Shown here: one piece after another, positions 47,262 through 63,237 of the stretch | Numbering within the stretch: the stretch's first letter is position 1 | Layout of the letters: each line of letters starts with the position of its first letter | Assembly (NCBI GenBank): GCA_037127255.1 | Contig: JBANSL010000013.1 | Location: 2,482,188-2,546,187, forward strand | Direction: 5' to 3' | From: Persicaria tinctoria | Lineage: Eukaryota; Streptophyta; Magnoliopsida; Caryophyllales; Polygonaceae | DNA length: 64,000 bases | The notes under the pieces: model-generated | Databases searched by the model: none | What the model was told of the DNA's origin: nothing | What the model saw: only the letters and a program-made list of their open reading frames with translations | Program-made: the position numbers and the translations under genes

Positions 47262-48544
47262 CTCCATTTGTTTTAAAATAAATGTCACTTTATTATTCCG
47301 CACACATTTTAATGATGTAAAAAATCTATAAAATATTAATTTTTTAATCAGTTTTTTTAATAATTTCATACTTGTGAGTAATAAGTATGAAACTAGTAAA
47401 GTCCCCGCGCCATGGCGCGTTTTTTTTTTAAATAAATATAAAATTTTGTAAGTATAGAAAATTACTACAATATTACAAAATTAAACAAACTATTACCAAA
47501 CGTTAATATATAATAGAAAAAAAATATTTGATAAAGTAAGTAAAAATAATAATAATATTTCGGAAAAATGTGTAAAAATTACATGAGTTTAAGATTTGAG
47601 TAGAATAGATTAATTGGGTGAAAATCGATCTCAAAATAAAAGTTGTTATAACACCTAATAAAAAAATCTTATGGTTTATTAGTTAGATATAGCTAGATTA
47701 ATTGAAGAACTTGTACAAATGTCATTAGTTGGATTTTTTCCTAGGTTAAGTTGATTGGGAGGAAATCATAAAATTAAAGTGATTATCACATCTAAGCAAA
47801 AATATTTCTCATTATATATATAGACTGGGAGGAAATCATTAAAAAAAATGTTTAAATTTTTTTATCATTTAAGGTTTTATGTAGTTTATATTAGGTTGGT
47901 TGGGTGAAAATCCAAAATTTAAGTTTATTATAAGAACGACAATAATTTTCATTATATTTAGATTGGCTGCTCCAAAAAATCATATATTTGGAACTATATA
48001 TTATTATTTTTATAAAAAAATGCTTTTGAATTCATCCAATTGTTTTAAAAACTAAATAGAAATGATATCGTGTGATTAATGTAGAATGAAAACAGTGTAT
48101 AGTTAATATTATCTTTATTTTTTTTTAAAAAGTTTTGAATTAATCTCATTGGTTAGATAAAAAGGAATTGCCTAAAATAGAAAAATCATATATTTGGAAC
48201 TATAATTTTTTTTTTTATAAAAAAATGCTTTTGAATTCATCATATTGTATAAAAAATAAATGGAAATAATAATGTGTAATTAATATGAAATAAAATAATA
48301 TTGTATAGTTAATATTAACATTATTTTTTAAAAAAAAGTTTTGAATTAATCTCAATCGCAAAATAAAAAGGAATTGCCTTAAATAACTTCGCGCGAGGAT
48401 GCGACACGTGGCCAAAAGGCTTTGGTTTTAAGTCATATATAGATTATGGAAAAAATTGAATAAAAAAAATATTTTATAGAGTTTTTACCTACTTAAAAAA
48501 CATATACTAAAGTCCAAACGACTTTTATTTTGAAACGGAGGGAG
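47262..48544. mobile_element. Stowaway-like MITE interrupted by a Helitron
   Basis: Starts CTCCATTTGTTTTAAAATAA and ends TTATTTTGAAACGGAGGGAG, flanked by TA (47260-47261 and 48545-48546). Removing the inner Helitron leaves 232 bp, the size of the related MITE at 51074-51309. Confidence 0.75.
47393..48443 (-). mobile_element. Helitron on the minus strand
   Basis: 1051 bp. On the minus strand it begins TCTATATATGACTT and ends with the 14-nt palindrome CGCGCCATGGCGCG (47406-47419), then GGGACTTTA and CTAG (47393-47396). Flanks on that strand are A before TC and T after CTAG. It splits a Stowaway MITE. The interior is AT-rich and without coding capacity. Confidence 0.83.
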
Positions 48545-48546
48545 TA

Positions 48547-49404
48547 AATGACATTTTATCGGATGGGGAGTAATAATTATAAAGATCATTTTATAAAGTA
48601 AACATAAAAAAAATCTAAAATAACATTATTTATTTAACAAAATTAACATCCTAGTGATATTTTCATTCAACGGATAACTTTAGCAAAGATGAGAAACCTA
48701 AAAGATGATGTGGGTTTGTGCCGAAACATATGGCAAAATAAGCACCGACAAATTATGGGCAGTAATAATCAAAGATTTGCATTTAATTGTCAGAAAAGTT
48801 AGGCGGCTTAAAAGCGTCAATCTCTGCAGCCGTGTGATCCATCATCAATTCATGATTGATTGGTACTTCCTATTACTCCGTAAAAAATAAATCCCGAAAG
48901 GGTTTGAAATCTCGCTCGAAAAGATCTAAAATATATTCCGAAAAGGTTTGACAAGACTTGAAATCTCACTTGTTAGAACTTATATAAAATCCCGTTAGGG
49001 TTTAAACCGGTCGTTTCGACCGGTCCTTCGTGGTGGGTTCTACTTGAGCAACGTTCGACTTTATTTTGGAGCGTCTAGGCATTCTTTTTTTCGTTGGGGT
49101 TTTGACAATCGGAGTCGAGGCTGGTCCGTCCCTTCTCGGTAAGGCCCAGGGAACCATCCACATGCCTCTCTGCCATTTCCATAGTTGTCAACCCTTTTCA
49201 CAAACTCTAAATAAATAAATAAATATGGAGTGCATAAAATTAAGACAATAAACCACCAAAAAAAAATGTTAGACTATCAAATGTACAATGTGGTGGTGTA
49301 ATTTTAGTACTACTCCATCCAATCTATTTTAATTTGCGTTTTGAATGATTTTACCGCATAACAATTTGATTGTCATTATGATGATTAATTACTTACATCT
49401 CTAT
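48547..49404. other. intergenic sequence with a short palindrome
   Basis: No gene. ACCGGTCG-TTT-CGACCGGT at 49008-49026 is a perfect 8-bp stem in a GC-richer island (48890-49160) of unknown nature, possibly a retroelement piece. Confidence 0.4.
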
Positions 49405-49605
49405 TATGTCAGTAGGAGACCTGAGTCGGCTTTGGTTTGTAGGTGTGAAATCTTGAATCTTGGAGAAATCCGTAGGGGGAGAGGTAGATCTAAAAAGAGA
49501 TGGTTAAAGGTTATCAGACATGATCTCAATCTGCTGAACTTAACGGAGGATATGATCTCGGATAGAGACCACTGGAGGAGGAGCATTCGAGCTGCTGATG
49601 TTTAG
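49405..49605 (+). mobile_element. LINE tail remnant
   Basis: The translation contains RRPESALVCRCEIL, RGRGRSKKRWLKVIRHDLN and LTEDMISDRDHWRRSIRAAD then a stop. This is the conserved tail of a plant LINE-type ORF, the same tail as at 24655-25095 but in the opposite orientation. Confidence 0.7.
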
Positions 49606-50371
49606 TGTCATTTGCTATGGTTTCGATTGGAGCTGTGTTCTCGTGCCATTGTTTACTTTCTTGCCTTCCTATCCCCTGCTCTCTCTGCTTCATTTTTTGA
49701 GTCCTACTACTATGTGGTTATTGCCCTATCGTTATGGGTCTATCGGAAACACTTCCGATCTGGTCGGGGTACGAGTGCGTACATCATGATCCCCCAGACC
49801 CTGCTTGATTGCGGGATCAACTGGGTTGTTGGTGTTGTTGTTGTTTTATCTCTTTTATGTCTCACTATTGAGTCATTTTTAAACTCTTTTTTATATAATT
49901 AAAATTTTGCAAAATAAAGCTTAAACAAAGTGTTTTTGAGTTTTATGTGTACTGATGGAGTGATGATGCATATGGATAAGAAGGAGATAGCTCTTGAATT
50001 GATAGGGAGGGAGTAAAAATTAACTCTTTAAAATGGATTATATAATATCTAATTTAGATAAAAAGTGATCAAGTTTAACCAAATTGTTGAATTCAAACAA
50101 AAAAAAATGTAGAATTACAAAATATCTAAAATTACATGTTTTTCTCGAATAATAATTGAAAAAGGTTCGAAAATTTGAGACGTTTTTTCCCAAAATATCG
50201 TAACAGCATTTTTATAAAGTAAAATTCAAAATATATAAAATGACATGTTTTTCTCGAATAATAATAATAATACTCCGTAATAATAATGGTATGCTAAAAG
50301 AAAATGAATGAATAAACTCAATTATAAAAAAAATTCTCCATTTCCCTATGAAACTACTCCTTCCTTTCCTT
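49606..50371. other. spacer and upstream region of the cellulase gene
   Basis: The 3' flank of the LINE remnant followed by AT-rich DNA. Nothing else recognised. Confidence 0.4.
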
Positions 50372-50379
50372 CTATATAG
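50372..50379 (+). promoter_or_regulatory. TATA box of the GH9 gene
   Basis: CTATATAG-type box in TCTATATAGACC, 200 bp before the ATG, implying a leader of about 165 nt. Confidence 0.5.
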
Positions 50380-50487
50380 ACCCTCAAATTCCTCATTCCC
50401 CTAACTCTCACAGCCACACTGTCCACACCCATTCCATCTTCTTCACCCCCATTCCCTGGTGGGTTTATCAGAAATTTTGGATGATAA

Positions 50488-56035
<5,548 letters not shown>

Positions 56036-57276
56036 TAGGGAAAAAAGATGAAGTGTTTGTCTGCAAGACGGTGAATTTTCTTTTACTTTCGGTGTTTCGA
56101 TTTGGGTTTTCGGATAGAGGTCTCTAGCTTGGAGAGCAAGAGATGAAGAAAGGTGAATAAGAATGAAGATCGGAAGGCGAAAGGCGAGAAGAGACGGGAT
56201 TATTGAAGGAGAAGTGCTCATCCTCTTTCTCCTCATCTTCATTGCTTATTTGTATGTATACAGGAAAGGGTGTTTGGGGTATTCAAATATGAAGTATAAG
56301 AAGATTTTAGAGAAGTAAAAAGAGGGTTTTTTACATTCTCAAACAACCAGAAGTTAGTTTATGTGAAGAGTGTTTTTGTTCCTTTTGTACTTGAAGATTT
56401 AGAGGTTTGGTCGTTTGGATGTATTGATCCATTTTTTTTGGGCCATTGTATCTCTTTCTTAGATTTTGTGTTGTAAGCTCTACAACTTGAAACCATCCAA
56501 TGGCCCAATATCAAAGGTCCTATACCCCTATCCAAGCCCAAATTATGGCATCAATATAAATCAAATAGACTCAAATGGTAATTGTTTGAAATAAAGTTCA
56601 TAAATATGTGTGAAATTCAAATGATCTAAAGAACTCAATCTAAATTTGAAATACTCATATCTAAGCCCAACTCAATTTAAAGTTCAAATTCAAGTCTTAT
56701 TCAAGTGTGCTTTTTTGGTCAAGAGAAATAAAAAAGTGTAGGTTCTTGGTAATTTTTTTGAGCAAAGGTTATTGGTAATTTGATATTAGGATTAAGGGTG
56801 AATTATATAAAATCACCTTTCAAATACGTAGTATGAGATTTTCATAAGTTACAATTTAAAAAAAAAAATTTTTTTACCTAGAAATATGTTTTCCTTTAAA
56901 TAATCATTTGTAACTCTTTTTATGTGTAAAAGCTTTAAGAAAATATTAAATCATCACTCTATTTATCAAAACAAACCTTAGTATAAAATATACTATTTAC
57001 TAAAATATTTATCAATAAAATAACAATTTAGCATTTTTTTTTCAAAAAAAAAAAAAAAGCATTGTTTTTTTTTTAAAAAATTTGCGTGCTCCCCACACAA
57101 AGTGGTAATTTAATTTTTATTAATAGAAAAATAATAAAACCCCGCATATAAAATCATTAGATCTGAATCCGACGAGCAGCGCTTACCTTTCCTAAAGTAT
57201 CATTTCTGTGTGTCAAAAACGGAGACGATCTTCCTAATCCTGTGTATCGCGAGAGAGAGAGACTCGTGGGGTATCA
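56036..57276. other. GH9 3' flank and spacer
   Basis: The 3' UTR of the cellulase gene followed by AT-rich spacer with poly(T)/poly(A) runs near 57030-57080. No gene recognised. Confidence 0.4.
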
Positions 57277-60200
57277 ATGGAGAGGAGGGAGGAGAAAGTA
57301 GATAGCACGCTTGTTCGCCTCTGCATCGACGCGGCCTGCGAGAGCTCGGAGAGTGTGGAGCGATGGCGGATGCAGCGGAGGACGCTCGAGCTGTTGCCAT
57401 CGCCGATTGCCGAAGCTCTACTCCATCGCCTCTTGCACCGCCGTCTGCTTTATCCTTCGCTGCTCGAGTATGTTTCGAACCTGTTATCTCTCTCTCTCGC
57501 TTTTGTTCTCTCTGCGTTGAGCAATTATTTGATTTCAGATGTGAATTCAGCTCGCGAGGCGTTGGTGGAGTTTCTATAGAATTGGCGGTTGTTTTTGTTT
57601 TAGATTTGAGGAGTTTGCTTGCCTATTTGGATCGGAATTCCGAATTGTGTATTGTCTTATTGCACTTCAGAAAATTGACTTTGTATGAGGGGATCTCCGG
57701 TAGGAAGAATCTCGTGAAGCTTTGGTTGAATTTCTATGGAATTGGCGGTTGTTTCTGTTGTAGATTTGAGGAATTTGCTTGCCGATTTGGATCCGAATTG
57801 AGTATTGTCTTATTGCACTTCAGAAAATTGACTTTATATGAGGGGATCTCCAGTGGGAAGAATCTCGCGAAGATTTGGTTGAATTTCTATGGAATTGGCG
57901 GCTGTTTCTGGTGTAGATTTGAGAGTTTGTTTGCCTATTAGGATCAGAGCTGTTTATTGCCTTCTTTCGCTTCGGAAAATTGACTTATGTGAGTGGATCT
58001 CAAGGAAGAATTTTATCAGGAGGATAGTTTCCTTGCAGAAATGTGACAGTGAGAGGTTCAATTGGGATTAGCTTAGGGCAGAATAGGACTTGATTCATCG
58101 TCTTGCCACACTATTGAGATTGATAAAATTGACGTTCATCTTGTTCTCTGGGCTACTGTGAATCCGTTTATCAGATATATTTGGTGAATAAGGATGAATG
58201 TTTATGGCTGTCCAGTGAAATGAAATGCAACCGTAATAAGGAATCAATTAAGTTGACCCAATTACCATTCTTTGAAGCTGCACTTTCCTTGCAGTTCTGC
58301 TAATGTTGATTTTCCTTCCCTGTTTTGTCTGTAGAATTTTCAAGCATACTCTGGAGGATATTAATCTTAGCGGCGGGAGCTCAGTAGATGCTGAATGGAT
58401 AGCTTATTTAGGAGGATTCTCTTGTCTGCGCTCGCTGAATCTGGCTGACTGCTCTAGACTTACTAGTTCTGCTCTTTGGCCAATCGCAGGTTTACGTTTC
58501 TCCTTTTCCCCGTATTTTGTGGCAATATGTTGCCTTCTATATCTCTATTAACACAATAGCATGCATATGAATCTACGTTGTAAGGTTTGTGTGGCAGGCA
58601 TGCCTCATGCAGTTATGCCACTTAAGGCATCCATATTAGCATATTGTTACCGTATAAGTGTTGGCACCAAACAGGCACATAGTATTGTTGCCATGTGTAA
58701 ATGAAATTAATGCTGCTGCATTGTCATTTCAAAATAAGTTTACGCTAATGTTTCACTCCACCTGTCCTAAGATAGCACTATGCAACAAAAAATCCATCTA
58801 TAGAAATGGTTTGACTCTGATTCATTTCCTGGTTCAGGTCTGACAAGTTTGAAGGCTATTGATCTTTCTAGATGTGTAAAGTTCACTAATGATGGAATCA
58901 AACATCTTTTATCCATTCCACATTTGGAGAGATTGCACATCTCAGAAACGAGGGTGACAGATGATGGTATCAAGCTTTTGTCGTCACTTGAGAACTTAAC
59001 AGATTTGGACTTGGGAGGATTACTTGTCTTTGATTCAGCTATGGTTTATCTGCAGGTATACCTCCTCATCTACCTGCTAGGCTGCTACTATTTTATGTAT
59101 TTTTTTTTATGAATGTCAGCAACTTAACTTTTACTCATTATTGAAGTATACATATTAATTGCCATCTAAAACTTCACCAAACATCTAATTTTCAAAGTTA
59201 TGCTATCTGGAACAAATTAAAAGCTGCCTTGGTCAGCTGTCTGTGTCTTATAGTAACTTAATGAGGAACATCTTTTGTTGGTTCCTTCTTTTTTCTTTTG
59301 ATGGACGGTAGAAACCAATATGGTAAATTCCACCAAAATATCATTTGTTTGTGGGTCAGCTATGCTCAGGCCTCCAAACACATTGCCTGTTTGATGCTTC
59401 CTTGTATTTTTTTTAAATATGATTTCATTGTTTTTCTCAAAAGAAGATGCTTGAACACAAACTTTTTTCTAGTTACATATTCATTGGTTTTTTACTATAA
59501 ACTCTACAATCTATAGGAAATTTGGCTGTCACTTGTGGTTAACTGGCTAAGTCACTCCATGTTATGCATATTTGTGTTATATGGAAATAATTTTTCTTGA
59601 GATGAGCTTAAACAAATGACTTAAGTTTCTATCATGTGTAGGGACTTTCAAGACTGGAGTACCTAGACCTATGGGGGAGTAATGTATCTAACAAAGGGAT
59701 TCTAGTTCTTAGGAAATTCCCAAAGTTGAAGCACCTAAGTCTAGCGTGGACCAACATCACAGTGTTTCCGAACTTGAAGCGTCTTGAATACCTTGACATG
59801 AGTAGATGCACCATTGATTCTGTACTTGAAGAAAATGGGGATACATCTCCTCTAAGAAAGCTCATTTTTCACGGTGTGTCATTTCAAATGACGACAGAAG
59901 CTTTTACCTGTCTTGATTCGAGTCTCCTGACTTTCGTGGATTTATCCAGCACAACTCTGGAACAATTTGGCTTTCTGCAACTTATGTCTTCGGTAGAACA
60001 TTTGGATCTGAGCTCTAGCATAATTCTAAATGAATCCCTTGAACAGCTCACAAAAATAGGAGCTAATTTGAGGCATTTGAATCTCAACAACACGACCATC
60101 AGCTCCGCCGGGCTAGCTAATTTAGTGGGGCATGTTCCTAAACTTGAGAGTTTATCACTGTCTCGTACTATGATTGATGATTTCGCAATTGTCTACATTA

Positions 60201-61074
60201 GTATGATGGCTCAATTACAGTCTGTTGACTTGAGTGATACTAACATCAAAGGTATTTCGAATCATAGCTCAATTGTTTGTTCATTTCTTCACCATCTGCA
60301 AGCACTCACCATCTTTGTACGTTCTTGACCTTTTTTCAGGCTGGATTCACCAGACAGACAATGAGGATGAGGTCCTCACGCTGGCCGAACTCAAGAACCT
60401 CGCCAATTTAAAAAAGCTGAATCTGTCCGGGACACCAATCACAGACTCCGAACTGAGTCCTCTATCAAGCCTCCAGTCGCTTACCAAACTGTCCCTCCGT
60501 AGCAGCAATCTTACGGACAACTGCCTGCTCCCCCTGGCATCTATCACAAGCCTTGTCGATCTCAGCATCAATGATGCTTTGTTGACTGATGATACATTGA
60601 ATTCATTCGATCCACCTCCAAGCCTCACAATTCTGGACCTGAGTGGATGTTGGTTGCTGACTCCAGATGCTTTCGCAATATACCGTCAAAAGCATCCTCA
60701 CATTCGTGTCAGACACGAACTCCTACATATCCCTTCTGTCGTTGGCCCTGCCTCCAACATCCATGGATCATCATCGCGAGTTACCTCACACAGCTCGGGA
60801 ACAAAGCAGAAAGGCCCAAAGTCCTCCGGATCTCCTTCCCCATTCAACAAAGATCTTTGGGGTCTGCATTCTATTTTCTTTCAAGTGCTTTTTTTTAATC
60901 ACACTTGCTTTACTCATCTGATTATATTCATCTTTCTTTCTTCTTCCCCTCATTGCAGACCAAAGGATCAAGTACGACATGGAGCAGCTGCTGTCACTTC
61001 AGCAATCGGCTTCAGCTCTCGCAATGTCAGCGGAAATCAGCTCCTTGATTCCCGATGAACTGATTGAATCTTAG
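57277..61074 (+). CDS. leucine-rich-repeat (RNI-like) protein
   Basis: Six exons: 57277-57467, 58335-58489, 58838-59055, 59642-60251, 60340-60861 and 60959-61074. They give 603 residues with closed phases. The N-terminus (STLVRLCIDAACESSESVER) and an acidic/basic helix precede about a dozen cysteine-free LRRs of the RNI/AMN1 type, such as LRSLNLADCSRLTSSAL, LKAIDLSRCVKFTNDGI and LKKLNLSGTPITDSELSP. A Ser-rich linker (SSSRVTSHSSGTKQKGPKSS) follows, then a C-terminal helix (KYDMEQLLSLQQSASALAMS). No F-box, signal peptide or membrane span was seen, so it is a cytosolic or nuclear protein. It resembles, from memory, Arabidopsis At4g23840; no function is known to me. Intron 1 contains tandem repeats. 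Confidence 0.88.
57561..58012. repeat. about 150-bp tandem repeats in LRR-gene intron 1
   Basis: Three units recognised by ATTGGCGGTTGTTT-like starts at about 57591, 57741 and 57894. Each also contains GCACTTCAGAAAATTGACTT (diverged in the last). They do not overlap any exon. Confidence 0.85.
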
Positions 61075-61484
61075 TCTTCACTTAACATTCTTCCTTCTGA
61101 TTTCAGCTCAAGGAGATCAGCATATCTTTTCGTCCATCTCTAGTTGTCAATTGTCAAAATGTCCTTTGCAGTAACCCTTTTCTGTCAATTTGTCATACCC
61201 AAGCTTGAAACATTCATTTTAAAGGAATCAGTTCCTTGAAGTCTCCCTGTGCATATGATCTTTTAAGTAGAGACTGTAGAGCTGTTCATCATGTGAGATT
61301 TAGTTTTGATTTTTCTGTTAACCACCTTGGAAAATTGGAGGATTCAGTGGAAACAATGTAACAATATTTCACACAACGCACGAATTGGAGATGTCACCTA
61401 TTAAAGTATCGTTCATTTGGAAGTTTACACAATGTATGACCAACCAAAAAAATTATATGAGAAAGACCTAATTTGGCATAAACG

Positions 61485-61595
61485 AAAACGGAAGTTTTTC
61501 TTCTAAGTTGATAGCCAGTTGGTAGCACGGCCATCAATCTTTGACCATCCGTGCTACCAATTGACTATCAACTTGGATGAAAAACTTACGGTTTT
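61485..61595. other. 47-nt near-perfect hairpin
   Basis: The left arm is 61485-61530 and the right arm 61549-61595, around an 18-nt loop. The inner stems are exact (TTGGTAGCACGG against its complement), with a few mismatches outside. It could be a small foldback MITE, or an inverted repeat able to yield small RNAs. Confidence 0.75.
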
Positions 61596-61636
61596 TGTTC
61601 ATGTTTACTTTGTAACTATATTTGAAAATATATCCT

Positions 61637-61779
61637 TCGTTAAATTGATAAGTTTTTATGGTTGTAGATATAATTGTATTTCAGATTAATTTAATTATTA
61701 ATCGAAACAGGGGTAAAACTTTTAAATTTCGTTAAATTGATAAGTTTTTATGGTTGTAGATATAACTGTACTTTAGATT
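61637..61779. repeat. 92-bp-offset direct repeat
   Basis: TCGTTAAATTGATAAGTTTT and the following roughly 50 nt occur at 61637 and again at 61729. Confidence 0.8.
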
Positions 61780-61794
61780 TATTGAAAATCTTTT

Positions 61795-62185
61795 AAATTA
61801 TTAATTGATATTTTTTGTGTGTTTGTTAGTACTCCGTATAATATAGGGAGTAGATATATTTCTACCTTTTTTTAACTCCACAAGATAGAAAATAGAATAA
61901 AGATAGAAAATAGAAATATATAGTATCTTTTCACCAAAAAATATAGAAATTAGAATAAACATAGAAAATAGAAATATATAGTATCTTTTCACCTTTCTAC
62001 TCCCTATATTCCACGAACTACTAACTTACACAAAAAAACATCAATCAATAATTTACCCACAGAAGATACTTTTGTGAGTAAATCATGAATGGTCAAACCG
62101 CAGTTAAAATACAGTAAATCTCGCATATTAAAGTATCTTCTATGGGTAAATTATTGATTGATTTTTTTGTGTAAGTTGGAGTGGA
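61795..62185. repeat. compound inverted repeat upstream of the B3 gene
   Basis: ACTCCGTATAATATAGGGAG near 61831 is inverted near 62000 (CTCCCTATATTCC). TTACACAAAAAAACATCAAT near 62030 is inverted at about 62152-62176. These nested palindromes look like one MITE inserted in another. Copies of ATAGAAAATAGAAATATATA also repeat at 61903 and 61962. Confidence 0.6.
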
Positions 62186-62541
62186 ATGAGAAGTTTTACC
62201 CAAAAAAAAATGACTTCCCCACAGAAGTGAAGCGCACGCGCCCACTTAACGCGCGAAAACGAGGTCGACTGGTCGAGCAACACGGTAAATCGGTAAACAA
62301 GTCAGTAACTATGGAAGGTGGTATTCGACCGTTGGCCTTCCGGCCATGTTTCCCATTTTACCCCTCCCAATTCCTTGGGCGAAGGGTTTCATTACTCTAT
62401 CATCATTAGCAACTCATCATCACAATCTCCGTTTAACCCTATTTCTCTCACTCTACATTCTTGATTTCCCCCAAATTCCCTCTCCCAATCCTCTGATTTC
62501 CGCCATTGTTGCTGTTCTTGTGCTCCGTTACTCCTCCAATT

Positions 62542-63237
62542 ATGGTTGCCCGCGAGTTCGATCCCCATCGGAGCCTTTCTCGCTCCTCCGCTCCGCCGGA
62601 ACTCGAGCGATCCGCCGGCGATCGCTCCCGGGGTCTGATTTTCCGATTTAGGGTTTCGTGGGGGTCGAAGAACCGCAGAAATTACACCCACAGGCCTCAC
62701 AAGATGATCTCGTCTGTCAAATCCACCGTCTCGCCCTCTCCAATTGATCCGATTAGGGTTTCAAAGCAACCTGATCGGAAAGCAAGAAACGAAGAACCTT
62801 CAATTGAGGAGGAGATTGCAGCTTCTGGATTACTCATGTTAGCGAATCAGTGCAATCACAGCCCCTGGAAGATCACCAAGAATCTCACAGACAGCGACCT
62901 GAATCACCAAAGTCGGCTCTTGATCGGCAAGCCTCAAATCAAGCTTGAGATAATCCCACTCCTGGATAAACACCGTGTAGAGCAGATTCACTCCATTGAT
63001 GGCCTCAAAGTGTGCGTCAAGGACTCTGATACTGATCACCTCGTCCAACTCAAGCTCAAATTGTGGAAAACAAGCAAAAGCTATGTTCTTGTTGGCGGAT
63101 GGAGGGCCAATTTTGTCAACAGGAGGAATCTCAAGAAAGACGACGAAATCGGCCTCTTCTGGGATACCAGCAATCACATGTTCGTCTTCTCTGTTCTTCG
63201 TCGAGCCAAGACCTTGATTGCCTCGAGTAGTCTATAA
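62542..63237 (+). CDS. B3-domain DNA-binding protein
   Basis: A single-exon gene of 231 residues. The first ATG (62542) follows a pyrimidine-rich leader. The N-terminal 90 residues are Ser/Arg/Pro-rich. The B3 domain occupies about residues 105-222: WKITKNLTDSDLNHQSRLLI, VQLKLKLWKTSKSYVLVGGW, then KKDDEIGLFWDTSNHMFVFS. The KTSKSYVL-GGW and GDEIGLFWD-type motifs match the plant B3 group around Arabidopsis At2g33720/At1g05920 (REM-related, small B3 proteins). It probably acts in the nucleus. Its DNA target and regulation are not known to me. Confidence 0.85.
   Translation: MVAREFDPHRSLSRSSAPPELERSAGDRSRGLIFRFRVSWGSKNRRNYTHRPHKMISSVKSTVSPSPIDPIRVSKQPDRKARNEEPSIEEEIAASGLLMLANQCNHSPWKITKNLTDSDLNHQSRLLIGKPQIKLEIIPLLDKHRVEQIHSIDGLKVCVKDSDTDHLVQLKLKLWKTSKSYVLVGGWRANFVNRRNLKKDDEIGLFWDTSNHMFVFSVLRRAKTLIASSSL

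Noticed and set aside
57363..57941. ORF of 192 codons
   Set aside because: It is an out-of-phase reading of LRR exon 1 extended through tandem repeats of intron 1.
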